From positions 53,107,131-53,171,130 of the forward strand of contig OX359247.1 of assembly GCA_947179485.1 (NCBI GenBank): a DNA stretch of 64,000 nucleotides, read 5' to 3'. A model generated the notes under the pieces. It saw only the letters and a list, made by a program, of their open reading frames with translations. It was not told where the DNA came from and made no database searches. Both the position numbers and the translations under genes were made by a program. Below are positions 41,110 to 53,123 of this stretch, piece after piece (position 1 is the first letter of the stretch; each line of letters starts with the position of its first letter). The DNA is from Allacma fusca. Lineage: Eukaryota; Arthropoda; Collembola; Symphypleona; Sminthuridae.

Positions 41110-41580
41110 TATTAATGCCCAATTCCAAGGTTCACATCATCAAATCCCACCATACAATCACCACTAAAAACATCTCCCGTCACAATTCCATATCCCCGCC
41201 CATAATTCACCATCTCAATCTCATCCCTCAATATCCCTCCTTTGAAATCTATTTATTTAAAATCCCCTTCAAAATCCTTAAGTCTCCGTCTCGGAGAGTC
41301 TCCTACTAACTACAAATATATCCCTGGAATGGTCACTCCGAAATAACATTTCATCCTAATTTAAATATCATTACCCCACAACCCCACAATTCCCTTACTA
41401 AACTCACATATATCACTCAAAGACTCAAACCTCCTTCAAATCCCTTCAACCATCAAATCCATTTAATTTACAAAAAAAAACTTTCTACATATTTAACAAA
41501 CCCACAATTTACGAATCCCACTTTGAAAGAATTAATCCAAAAACTCTAAATTACTAATCCACACTCTCATAATTCTGTGA
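41110..41580. other. second G-depleted tract, upstream of Pur-alpha
   Basis: The plus strand again consists almost only of A, C and T, with words like aatccc, caaccc and atccct. Between 41341 and 41560 only a handful of G residues occur. It resembles the tract at 4595-5465 in composition, but no long shared unit could be seen. The 64-codon open frame at 41115-41309 is a by-product of stop depletion. Confidence 0.55.
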
Positions 41581-44061
41581 CGGGTAGATCCCTGACATGG
41601 TCAAAACTGAAATCACAATCACTTATTAAAAATCTTAAATGTTAGTATTAAAATACGTGTTGAAGGTAGGAAATAATTATGGGAAATGTGTGTAACCCTT
41701 TTTGAAAATTTCTGTCAATCCAATCTATTACTTGAATTCTCTCCAATTAAATATATATATCCAGTTCCTTTTTAGTAATTCCTACAACTAAGAATTATAT
41801 ATTATCTATACATACACACACAATCACACACAAGAACCCAACGAACGTCTCTCCCTCCCTTACGGTCTACTCTCGTCTGGTCTCTTGTTTTAACCGAAAT
41901 GTGCAAAAACTCAAGTTTTTTTTATATATATATTTTTTTTTTGTGGGGAGAATAAGGAGCAGGAGAGAGAGCTACATAATTTCCCAGCCTTCCACATATA
42001 TACTTATACTTACTCCCATACACTATATGGTGGAGGGAGAAGAAGAAGTTTAAAAAGTCTGTCTATAAATTGAAGGTAAAAATCCTACTAAGAAACAACA
42101 CAAAGTTGAGTGAGTGAATATCTGTATATAGGGAAAGCCATGACAGGCTATGGGAGACATCGAACCTAAAAGCAACACATTACTACACAAACTCCACTCT
42201 GTCTCTACACACACATCAACCAGACAGCCAGACACATGTTCCACGCTATAATATTATTCAACTGGATTATTAATTACTAAATATTTCCAAAAATCAAAAC
42301 AACTTCCCAGTACCTTCCGTAGAGAGATCGATCCTAATAAATTAAATAAAGTAATACGGATTTTGCCAAAAAATAAAAATACAAACAAAGTTAAGCAATG
42401 CTAAACGCTAAAATGTAAACTCCTCTCATGTAAACCTACGAGGGTAAATTACTTAATAGAACTATATATGCATACGTCCTGAACATCCTATGTATGAGCT
42501 TTAATTCAAAAAGTTAAAGTTTAAGGGGTTGACTGTTAAAAACATTTAAGGGAAGTATGTACCTTGAGTATGGAGAGATATTTCTAGGGATCTATCTATA
42601 AGTACGTAAGAAAAAAAATTAAGGGTGTAAGTATCTATACTTAAATACGGTTGGTATCTGTAGATATACCTTTTCGAATAGATTTTTGAATTGTTTTGAA
42701 AACTGGGAAGGAATTCCCCTTGTAAAAGTGTGGTTAAAAATGAGAGAGGTTGCTGAGTACTAGTAGTAGTGAGTATATGGTAGTGTGAGTGAGTGAAAAA
42801 ATAGAAGCAAGGGGGGGAAAAATTCTACCAGAGAGTTTTTACCATTACCAGTTACCACACAAACAGGACAGAGGCAGGAGTACCAGTATATATAAAAGTA
42901 TAAGACGAGCAGTACTAGTATTAGAGTAGTAGCGAATTTTTTTTTTACCAACATTTACTCAACAACCGTCTCTCTTGTCCCTATATACTCTCGATAGTGT
43001 ATATGTACATGGAGGATGGAGGGCTCAGAGGGCTGAGAGAGAGAGAGTCTGTAATATAGGGAAATATATAGGGGTTTGGGGCTTTAGTAGAGTAATAGTA
43101 CTCTCTCTGCCTGTGTGTGTATCACAGTGGTCACTATAACTGACTGCAACTATAATTGGTATAGAAAGAGAATTATATTAATTTTTGCACACACTCCAAC
43201 TTTTTCTGTGGAATTAGTTGGAATTGGATGTAGCAGGGACAAGGAGAGAGAACAAGTTTCGCTCATTGGGCTTTTTTTTATAGTGTATAAGTATAGAGAC
43301 CATTTGAGAGAGAGAGAGAGAGAGAGAGAAAGAGACTGGGTATAGTTTTTAGCTCCAGAAGATACAACAAGGAGTAAATCTATGCAAGTAGGGAGAGAGA
43401 TGGATGAGTTGGTGAAAAAAATGACAGAAAGTTATCCACACGGACACAAGGCTTTTCAGTAGACTTCACTTCAGACATGGGCTATATAGACCTCTCTCTC
43501 TCTCTCTCTCCCTCTGATAATTTAAGACATGGACAGCCGTGTAGCCTTTGAGTATGAGTTTATCTGTACATATGACTGTCCAAATAATTATTACAATTCA
43601 ACATTCTAGAGAAGCAAAGGGAGTACACAGAAAAAAAAAGTATTTAGTAGCAAAAAGCAAGTGAAAATATACCTCTATATAAGTTGAGGATCCAGGTAGA
43701 GAGAGAGTCTCACACGATTATATTATACAGGAATCAGTATATTTTTTTTCCCCTTGTTTTGTGTACAAAACCTGTGCTCGTCAGTATATTGGGACACTGG
43801 TATGTTGAGATTCGGGATGTGTACTCGGAAAAAGACTTTAAAGTATAGGGAACATAGGGTAGGGAAAAAGAAGTATGTATGTATGTTGGAGTGAAAAATG
43901 TGCACAAAAACCTACTCAGAGCCTATATGTGTGTCTGAGAATGACTCTGGGAGTTTGTGTAGCCCCGTCTGACAGATTTTGATATTGTAGGTATATATGA
44001 TATTTGATAAAAGGGAATATATAGTATGTATTTGATGCTGGGTTTGGTGGGAGAAGGACTG

Positions 44062-44113
44062 GTGTGTGTGTATGTGTGTATGTGTGTGTGTGTGTGTGTG
44101 ATAATAATAATAA
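44062..44113. repeat. (TG)n followed by (ATA)n tract
   Basis: A TG run with tatg interruptions, then ataataataat. It gives the His/Thr repeat of a minus-strand frame. Confidence 0.9.
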
Positions 44114-44199
44114 TATGTAAAGTGCTTTTACGTTTGCACGATTCTATCAATATAGAGTGAGACGGGGAACAGACATAGAGAGGCCAGACCAGACAGAAG

Positions 44200-44643
44200 G
44201 TGTGGAGTCAAAATAAAGTCGACCCACTCTGGGGGCTTGATACTTTTCAGCAAAAAGAGCTGTCCACAACGGGCGTCTAGCAAAAATCCTCTGCTCCTGT
44301 CTGACTCTGGAAGAGCTACACGTCGGGTGTCTGACTGGCGAATGAAGCTCGTCGAAGCAGATGTAGGTCGACTGACGGAGGAAAACCCGGACTTTTTCAC
44401 TCCTTTGGAGTTGGGGTCAGCAGCGTTCAGATTTCAGATGGAGAAGGAGTATGAAGCAGAGAGAGACAAGGGGTTTTGAGAAGCTAGGAAAAAGTATTTT
44501 ACTCCTATCTCCAACCAAGCCACTGATGAGTCTGTCGTTGTTCCACGAGACGATCACAGATGAGGAGGGTTGTGGATGGACGAGAATCAGAAGAGATAGT
44601 TGACGACCAGAGACAATCAGCAGGAGAACAGGCAACAGCAGTA

Positions 44644-44674
<31 letters not shown>

Positions 44675-45070
44675 GATCAGATGATTTTCCCCGCCCGGCG
44701 GCCTCTTTGGGACTGTCTGCAAAAGACGAGAGATTTGCCAAAAACTAGTCTCGCATGTGTCTGGGACTTGAGGTATACTCAATTTCCCCTGTATATATGT
44801 ATGTATGCAATTTCTTCTCTCTCTCTGCTCCATACAAATAGTGCCAAAAAGCATGTATAAACAAAACTCTTCCAGCCCCGCCTCCTGGAGAGCTTCCCCC
44901 CGTGCGGGGTTGCGAGAGAGCAAAATTGCAAATTGCAAATCGCAAACCGCAAAGGATGGTTCGGACTCAAAACTTACAGTGCGGTTATCCTACTATAGCC
45001 CTTCCGTACGAATTTACTCCTCACAACAGCCCAGGATGACGGTTGGGTGGCGAATTCGCGAATTTCCCGA
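44200..45070. promoter_or_regulatory. GC-richer, non-repetitive island (possible promoter region)
   Basis: Between the microsatellite-rich DNA on the left and the transposon-rich DNA on the right, this stretch is clearly richer in GC and CpG (for example cccgcccggcggcctc at 44691, cccgtgcggggttgcg at 44900) and contains a gcaaattgcaaatcgcaaac direct-repeat motif at 44930. Several frames on both strands stay open across it, including the longest in the window (173 codons, minus), but none has recognisable protein features. It could be a promoter, for instance for a distal first exon of Pur-alpha (minus) or for an unseen gene. This is inference from composition only. Confidence 0.3.
44649..44674. 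repeat. (GA)n tract inside the GC-richer island
   Basis: A perfect GA run. It accounts for the Ser-Leu repeat in the longest open frame of the window (44417-44938, minus), which is therefore not taken as a gene. Confidence 0.9.
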
Positions 45071-46327
45071 GTTTCTAACCCTTCACATCCTATACATTAC
45101 GAACAAGCTGACTCGGTCAGACACGTTTTTCTCTCCTTGTCTTGTCTCACACTCACATATCAGAGAGCTCTGTGTGTATCTCTCTCCCTTTTCTCTATAT
45201 GTATATAGCCTTTTATGCTTACCATAACGCAAGAAAGACATTCCCTTTTTTACAAGATATAAGTAAGTACTAATACAGCAGGAGGAAAATAGCAAGCCTT
45301 GTCCACCAATCAGTTCCTTCGGAGGGGGACAAAAAATCCATTGGGCTCGATGTTTAAATTTCGACCGGGAATAGAATATCTACTCAACTCCAAGACTCCA
45401 ACTAGTCCAACTCCAACACTCCAGCCCAACTTAACATATGTATCTCAAAACCGAACAACTCATTCTAACTGGAAGTTTCTCCCGGACTAACGGCTCCGCT
45501 CCGCGGGTCTTCCGGGAAATCTTGGGAGTAGAGCTTATCCCTGACATGCATGCTCTTCTCCAGTATGTAGGGGATGGGTTTTAGTTTAGGGACTTTGGAA
45601 TAAGGGGGGATTTTGTCCCCTCACGTTTTAGGAATCAAATTAGACGTTTTCTGACTTTTTCCTGTCAGAAGTGCAATGAAGCTTCAAAATGTTTTAAAAA
45701 TACTTACAGACAGTTATTAGTTAGATTTTAAAAACATGGAGTAATCTATTTCTTCTAAACAAATATGTTTACACCGTGTTACAAAATATCTTTCTCATCC
45801 TAGCATATTACATACAAGCAGGAGTAGTTCATGGACTGTCAGAGATACTGAGTGACTTTTTTGTCAGTCAGTATTACAATAAACTTTCAGGGTTGAAACT
45901 GTGTGAAAATTTAAATAGTACCTGAATGAAATGCACCTCAAGGAAATAAAGGATATTTTTCTATCCGATTTGGTGACCTTGTAATAAAAATGGTTTAATA
46001 TATGAGATTCAGTTACTGTATTTTGTGAAAGCTTGTTTTTAAAAATACAAGAAAATTCTTTAAAAATGGGAAGATCTATAATTACTTAAGATGCTTATAT
46101 GAATTTGCTAGCAAAAATTATTGTGTAATCTTATATGTACATACAGGCGTTTGTATATTGCCACTAGAAAGGTAACTAAAATTAAATCAACAAATTTTGC
46201 CCCCCCCCCGCCATTTTTGTGGACCTTCCGGAGTGCCTGATTGGTATACCCACGTTTGAAGTATAAGGAGAGAGGTATATTTTCTAAAATTGTAATTCCT
46301 ACCAATAAATTTCTTCGGGTCCTGAGG
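45071..46327. other. no gene recognised
   Basis: AT-rich sequence in which the TATGTA-type words and dinucleotide repeats of the first 45 kb fade out. A short CpG-rich patch (cggctccgctccgcgggtct) sits at 45491-45510. A run of C (46199-46209) lies near the hAT element that follows. Confidence 0.5.
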
Positions 46328-46335
46328 GTCAGGAT

Positions 46336-47918
46336 CAGTGTTGCGACCAAATGCAAATAATATTTGAAAATCCAATTTCAAATGCGAATCAAACCAAATA
46401 CAAATATACATTTTCTAATAAATTGGTTTATCGAATCAAATTCGGTTGTGTTAGTAATTTGAAATTGGTTTTGAAATACGGATGAACTTCAAATCAAATA
46501 TGATTTTATCATTTGAAAACCAAATCAATTTCGAATCCAGATTGACTTAATGCAAAATTTGAATTTGAAATTGGTTTTGAACTTGGTTTTTAATTGTATC
46601 GCATAAAGTCTAAAACATTGAAATCTTCTGGACTATTGAACGATCGATTTGTGGATGACTTACAAGCATTGCATTATTTGCAGTTACTGACAATTACTTG
46701 CCACGTGTTTCTTACGATTAAAGTTGCGATCACGATTTCACTCGATTTCTAATACCACTTTTGCAGCATATCGTACCAGGTACCAAAGATACTCAAGATC
46801 CAGCCGTTGACGAAACTCAAGTAATCCATGCTCAAAATAAACATCCATCGCCCACGACCATTTCAAAATCAAACATTAAGTTAACATACACAAGCAATTA
46901 CTTACTAGTGTACAAACAATATGTTAAACAATGAACATACTTTTACTTATAGTTCTTGAATGCAAAGCCGGTCCGAATTTTTAAACAAGAAAAAAATGAG
47001 TATGTATTCAAAAGACTAGTAAACTAGTTGATTAGTATTATTTTTACAGTAGAATTTTTTAAAGATCCCAAGTGCACCACTAGAAATATGTTGGCACACC
47101 TAAATTAATTAAGTGCGTTTTTGTCCTTTCCTTTTTGATTCATGCTTTACACATGGTAATTTAGGACTATTAAAACATAGTGGACATCCCCGAAGAAATG
47201 CCCACTAATGTTGAACCTGAACAATGTTCTGTATAAAAGTCAAATGGAACGGCCTAATCTTGATTCAATGAATGAATTGGGAGCGTATTTAGCTTCGTCC
47301 AGGGCCGCTTCCTCATCTCTGAAAAATGGGGGTGCTTTGGTGGTGGAAGTTTATTATTTAAATTAGAATTATTACACAATAAATAAGTTAAACTATTTTG
47401 GCAGCTTTTAACTTGTTTTACGACAATGAACACTCATTCCATAATGTGTCAAAAATATTTAGATTTGCTTAGGAGCTTCAACAACTGGTGTGCTTATTCG
47501 CAACAAGAACCGACTTATTGACTGAGAAAAGAATGACAATGCATGCTGTTACTACTTAAACTTGTAAAAAGGCTTCACGCAGTTGTTAGCAAAATTCTCA
47601 GTGAGTTTACTGAGTAGAATTGTTTGGCTGACTTATACTTAACCATATTCGCCTGTTTGGGCTAGCTGAAACTTGAAAAACCAAGTTCAAATCCAATTTC
47701 AAATCAAATTCAATTTCGGATAATTTGTTGATTTGAAATGCAAATAAAATTCGGATTCAAATGAAACACTGAATTTGGTTTTTTCAAACCGGTTATTTAC
47801 TCAACTGATTTGGTTTTTCAAATTCAAATCAATTTAAGAGGCGTGAATAAATTGCATTTGAAAACCGGATTCAAATTCAATTTCAGATTTGAAAATATTT
47901 GATTTGGTCGCAACACTG
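46336..47918. mobile_element. non-autonomous hAT element with perfect 8-bp target duplication
   Basis: The termini are inverted: left CAGTGTTGCGACCAAAT, right ATTTGGTCGCAACACTG, 17 bp perfect. They extend as imperfect inverted repeats rich in aaattcaaat / atttgaattt words for more than 100 bp. The element is flanked by an exact 8-bp direct repeat gtcaggat (46328-46335 and 47919-47926). CAGTGNTG-type ends and 8-bp duplications are diagnostic of the hAT superfamily. The 1,583-bp element has no transposase frame. Subterminal AAATTTGAA-type words dominate both ends. Confidence 0.93.
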
Positions 47919-47926
47919 GTCAGGAT

Positions 47927-48540
47927 AGAGTTCAAAATTGACTTCATTATGCTACAAGGAGTGGTTTATCTCACTCCGAAGATCGGATGATTAAGTAATT
48001 ATAAGCACTTGTAAGGGCGCACTGTCAATGTAAGGCAAATATTTAGAAAGCGATTCACACATAAATGCACAAACAAAAACTTTAACAAACTACACATATT
48101 AAACTTGTAGAAGGTCCATCTCAGTGAATTTTGAGGACATATTTATTCTGTTAAAAATACTGTCTTTCTCTGATGAGTGTGTCAAGTGTCAAATAATATT
48201 GTTCATCAAATACTCGCTGGTTGACTCTGCCCTATTATGGAGTAGTCACTCTGTATCCTGATATTATTTCCCATCTGTAAAACTGTAGGTAAAGGACCGT
48301 CGGGTATATTTCTACACAGCAGAAAGTGAATGATTCTAATAATCCAGTTTATTTAGAATTCAGTATCCAGTTTATTATGTCAATGAAAACTCTGTAGTAT
48401 GAACACATTGATTATAACGTCGAGAGTAAAACGGGATGCTTGATTATAGGATAAACGTTTTTGAACGTAATGAAATGTAATTATGCAGAGTGTTGGATAT
48501 CAATTTTCTCCCCCTTAGTCCACCTAAGGAATTAATTCAT
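47927..48540. other. no gene recognised
   Basis: AT-rich intergenic DNA between the hAT element and the dispersed-repeat cluster. No exon, repeat unit or RNA gene could be supported. Confidence 0.5.
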
Positions 48541-48544
48541 AAAA

Positions 48545-51500
48545 TATTTGATTCCCCCAGTTTGTAGCAAATTCTTTCCCCGATTTTCTAAAATTTGTTT
48601 CATGGACCTCGCTCCATTTTTGGAACACGGACGTGAACCAAAGTCGAATATTTTATGAATTTTGTTTCAGCAGTTGTTTAGTTCAGTCGAATAATTTTTT
48701 TATCTCTATTAAAGGAGATTTTATAGCATGTATATGATATCTTTCCAGAAAGAGAGATCTACGTAGGTTTGGAAATTCATCTTCAGGGCCAAAGATGCGG
48801 AATGAAGAGTTTCTGACCTTGCTCTTTTTTAATGGATCTGTTTCTGTAAAGTATTTCGGAACGTTGGGTTTGCAGTAAATTTCATGGGGATTTATTTAAA
48901 TCCATCCAACACACAAATTGGGATCTCAGAAGCCGAGAATGTTAGACAAGGTGTATGAATTGATTTAAAGAAATATTTTTTTTTGCTGTGTTTTAGTAAT
49001 TATTACCTTAATTATTTGGTTCTCCGGCCTGAGCGGAACTTTTGAGATGGCTTAAGTTTGTTACTAAACAGATTTTCGAAATAGGTTTACGAAAGACATG
49101 AAAAAAAAGCTTCTGAAGATGAATTTCTCAAACCTATATCTCTACTCTTACGGGTCATACCCACAATTCTCAGCGTAGAAGACCTGTGTGATAGCTCCTT
49201 AAAAAGCTCATATTTGCTGCAAACAAATGTCAAAATATTTGTTAAAAAAAATTTGGGTGAGAATGTGCAATTACCTGGTGTACTTCAAAACATGTACATT
49301 CGAATACAGTATTTGAAAATACTTTGGAACTCTGTCTTCACATTACCTTCACCTTTTCATCTAATGTACATTTGCACATCAAATCTTAACGCAATTAAAA
49401 TAATGCTGCCAAGGAACATTTTACCATTAAATTTAAATTTTGCACTTGTGCAAAGCTCTCTCTATTAATAAATACAACATTCAAGGGACAGGGACTGCAA
49501 TAATTTTATCCCTTATAAAGATTGTCCACTTTAGGTTAATATCGAAAAAAATTCATTAGAGAGCGCACTATAATTCTTATTGAAGCTTGCAGGCGCTAAA
49601 CTCTGGAATTTTTACCAAGGGGTACAGAATGACAATTGGGTCATGTATATCAAAGAAGTCTTTTATCATAATTTTACAATTGATTTGATATTTGAATTGA
49701 ATATTTGAATTGATTGATATTTGAATATTTTATATATGAAATAGTTTTCGAAAAAACGTCTCCTGATAATACGTCAAAACGTTTGATTTAATATGGTGGC
49801 TGAAGCTGCTAGCAAGCAAAATGGGGTTAAATGTTGCTGAAAAAATCTGCTCTAGTCTTAAAAAACCAGTAATGACCAAAATATGGTAGTTTTCCAAAAT
49901 GCCATAAAATTATATTGCAGAAATTATTATTGATATGGAATTTCTTATTGTGCCTAAAAGTTTGAGGCAAGATTGAAGTTACTTAAGAAAAAATATTTGT
50001 TTTTACAGCAACTCTTTAAAGCAATTTCTAAAATTTGTCTTACATTTCTGGTTTCTGAAACCGTAATTGTTGACAAAGAAAGATGATGTTAGACTCAAAT
50101 GAATCCACATGACCGAAAAACGTTTATCAACGCCGGATCGTCCATGAAAAAATTGCAAGATCAGAGGTTCTTCTTTTCCGCATCTATCTCACTTTTGCTC
50201 TTGAAGATTAATTTCTCCGGGTATTTTCTGGGCATGTCCGCAATTCTCAATGTAGAAACTTATCCGATAGCTCCCTGGAAAAAATTGAGCGAGGCCATTG
50301 AAATAAATTTGGGAAAATTTGAACTAAATTTGCTACAAACTGGGGGAATCAAAGATTTTATGAGCCACTCCCTTACGAGGGATAGGGAAGGGGGCAAATG
50401 TTTAGGCCACCCTGTACACTATTGGTTGGTGGTGGGTGTCGGTAATTATTTTTCTGAATAACATAATTATAATATTGTGACAAAAAGACTCCATTTTATA
50501 AACATAACGCCGTTCTCTACCCCACTGTAAAAATTCTGAGGTGTAATAACTTACAATGAGTATAACCACGAGCGTTAAATTTCAAGAAAATTTCAAGTAA
50601 ACGAAGGTTCATTTAAATCATGCGAAATAATAGCTAGCGACATCTAGTTAATGCTACTGAAAGCTGCGAAGAAAATCTTATCAAATCATTAACTTGGTGG
50701 CGTGGCGACTAGCAAAAGTAATAAACTTCCACTTTCTGAACTTACTTTAGGTACTTATCTAATTACATTAACGCGTATTTATATGTGACCTGTTTACATT
50801 TCCTGAGGTCAAACGAATGACCCGATCTCCTATAAAATTAAAGGTATTCTGATTGGGTAGGATATTTTTCGCTATAAATAGTTTGCTTGTCTGGTAACAT
50901 ATTGGTTCAGTAGTTGTAGTTATGACGGACGGGAGAAAGTGTTAATTATAATTGAAACTGTAATAATTTATTTTAATGTTAAATTTAATTGCGGGCAGAT
51001 TAATGGGCTGATATTGGATATTTGGTTTGCACGAGTTTTATGGGCCGGTATCATAAAAACGCCCATAAAAGTTGAAAGTAGAGTGACAAGAAACAATTTA
51101 CCCTCCTTCCTAGCCCATTAGCCCATACTGTATATGCAGGGATTGTAAAAATATTGAATTCCGCCATGATTTAGAAATCTGTTTCTAGATTTTTTTAAAA
51201 TTTGTTTCATCCCACCAGATCAAAAACTCTGGATACAGCAGTCATGGAAGAGTCAAATCATCAAAAAATCAGGAATTTTTTGAAACAATTGAAATGTTCA
51301 AAGTTTAAAATTGCATATACCCACCCATTTTTTTTTTCAAATCCTGTCTAGCAGCTCATTTTTAGAAAATTTTATGGGCTTGCCAGTTATGACTCATAAT
51401 CAGGTCTCTAAATTGAAAACTACGGACATGACCCGTCAGAATAGAGAGCAAGGTTGGGGAAATTCATCTTCAGGGGCAAATATGCGGGAAAGGACAGTTT

Positions 51501-51650
51501 CTGAACTTTCCATTTTTTCATGAAAGGGCTGTCATTCCTAAAAATATTTCGAGGTATTTCAATTGTAGTATATTTCAAGGGGATTTCCATTCAGCCTAGT
51601 ATCATCTTCGCACATCAAGAATTTCACGTGTGGCAATCAAAAACCGCAAG
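48545..51650. repeat. cluster of dispersed repeat family R1 in both orientations
   Basis: At least four diverged copies or parts occur: 48545-48960 (gattcccccagtttgtagca, aaatttgtttcatgg), 49085-49225 (reverse; gaagatgaatttctcaaacc, gggtcatacccacaattctc), 50130-50360 (reverse; gggcatgtccgcaattctca, then gctacaaactgggggaatc) and 51150-51640 (aaatttgtttcatcccacc, gacatgacccgtcagaatag, cttcaggggcaaatatgcgg). Short frames in it (for example 50099-50461) fall on repeat sequence. The region also includes a copy of the CATCTAGT-type element at 50630-50850. Confidence 0.6.
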
Positions 51651-52740
51651 GCAAGATTGAAACAACGAAAAAATATATAATTTTTTAAAAGACTTTATTA
51701 ACCATGTCTTACTAACAAGTTCCAAGACCACGATTTTTGATTTTGGAACTCGAAAATTAATTAAAACCGGATCCATTTTTTAGTATGTACTGGGAAGGTA
51801 AAAAAAATTTACGTCACCAAATATGGCTTTGATGACAAAGTATAGTAGAGTGAGTTAAGCTAATGATATCATCAATGTACGTATGAAAAAAGTGAAAGTT
51901 TTGAATTTTTCGCAGACATGATTTTTTGGTTTAGTTATGCTTCGTTGATGAAATATTAGTCTGTAGTTCAATTACACTATTAGACTCTTGCTGTATAATT
52001 GAAAGTGCATTTTCGCTCAAATTCTTTAACGCGGTCTTTGTTTGTCTCGTGAATATATTTTCTTCATCATTTAAGATCGATGGAGAATTGTGGACACGAT
52101 CAGTGAAAGCATGCAGCAAGGTTGAAAGAAATTCATTCAGGGGAAAGGGACGAAATTGAGCAGAAGAAATTTCTGAAAATACTATTTATTATGTAAGGCA
52201 TCGCCGTTATAAAATATTGACACCATGTTTGAATAAAGCAAGAAATGCATATTGGTCCAGATGACAACTTTTAAAAATAATTAATAAGTGTCTTGAAATA
52301 TTTTTATAACCGCGCCCTTTTGCATGACAAAGATTGTCTATGTATGCCATGGTGGAGTTCAGAGTCCCTCCATGCTGGAGTTGCTCTGAAGGCGCTCAAG
52401 TCATAAGACTTATTGCGATGACAAAGATTGTCTTTAGGAAAATTTACTTTAAATTGGTGTTATTAACGAAATTAATACCGCTATATAGCTATTGAGACAA
52501 TGGCTTGTTAATGCTGATCGTGTCTTGTATGAAGCACTGATGTTTTCCTTCCACTATCCGTTTATCCGTAATCCTACTTCCGGTCAAATATTTTGGAAAT
52601 GTATCGTGTAATCCGTAAGCCCAATTCTAAATTCTGAGGCGCAGATTCATAAAAATAACTTTGAATCAGTAATACTGATATAATTTTTGGGTTGCAATCC
52701 TATTATCATTTGTAAGCCACACATTGAACCAATTAAATAT
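51650..52740. other. no gene recognised
   Basis: AT-rich sequence between the repeat cluster and the decayed gene. The word gacaaagattgtct occurs twice (52329, 52420), about 90 bp apart, suggesting a small duplication. A minus-strand 62-codon frame (51931-52119) is not recognisable. Confidence 0.4.
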
Positions 52741-52890
52741 TTATCTTGATAAACTGATGCGTATGACACCTGTAATATCGTTAATAGTTATCCGGGATAA
52801 ATACTTTTTGTAAGAATTTATAGATCCTGAAACCATTGCTGAAGTAATCCCCCAAACAGATTTTAATTGAAGTAAAGCGTAATCACTCAC

Positions 52891-52971
52891 CCCCTCGTCA
52901 AGTTTTTTAGAGCGCAATCCATACAAAATTCCGCAGGGTCTAGGAAATAATGTGATCCTTAAAAGGTAATC
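52891..52971 (-). pseudogene. exon-like fragment, possibly part of the decayed gene at 53.1-54.2 kb
   Basis: On the minus strand an 81-nt segment is bounded by ttacAG (52972-52973) and GTGAGT (52890 downward). It encodes 27 codons in phase 0: DYLLRITLFPRPCGILYGLR then SKKLDEG. The splice signals, length and amino-acid mix look like an authentic exon. The protein is not recognised. Its link to the next exon-like fragments on the same strand (53124-54181) is inferred from proximity and orientation. Confidence 0.4.
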
Positions 52972-53123
52972 CTGTAAGTAGTAAAAAATTTTAAACATTG
53001 AGCTATATTCGCAAACCTGATCTACGTAGTCTAACCATCCATGTATTGTACAATATAATTAATTATTACAGAATTTGCTATTTTTTTATTAAATCAATGG
53101 CATATTATAATTATATTATTGTA

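Noticed and set aside
44523..44560. CTGATGAGTC...GAGACGA resembling a hammerhead ribozyme core
   Set aside because: The required GAAA after stem II is missing and stems I/III do not pair.
44417..44938. 173-codon minus-strand frame, the longest in the window
   Set aside because: It includes a Ser-Leu repeat made by the GA/CT tract at 44649-44674, shares its sequence with open frames on the other strand, and shows no known domain.
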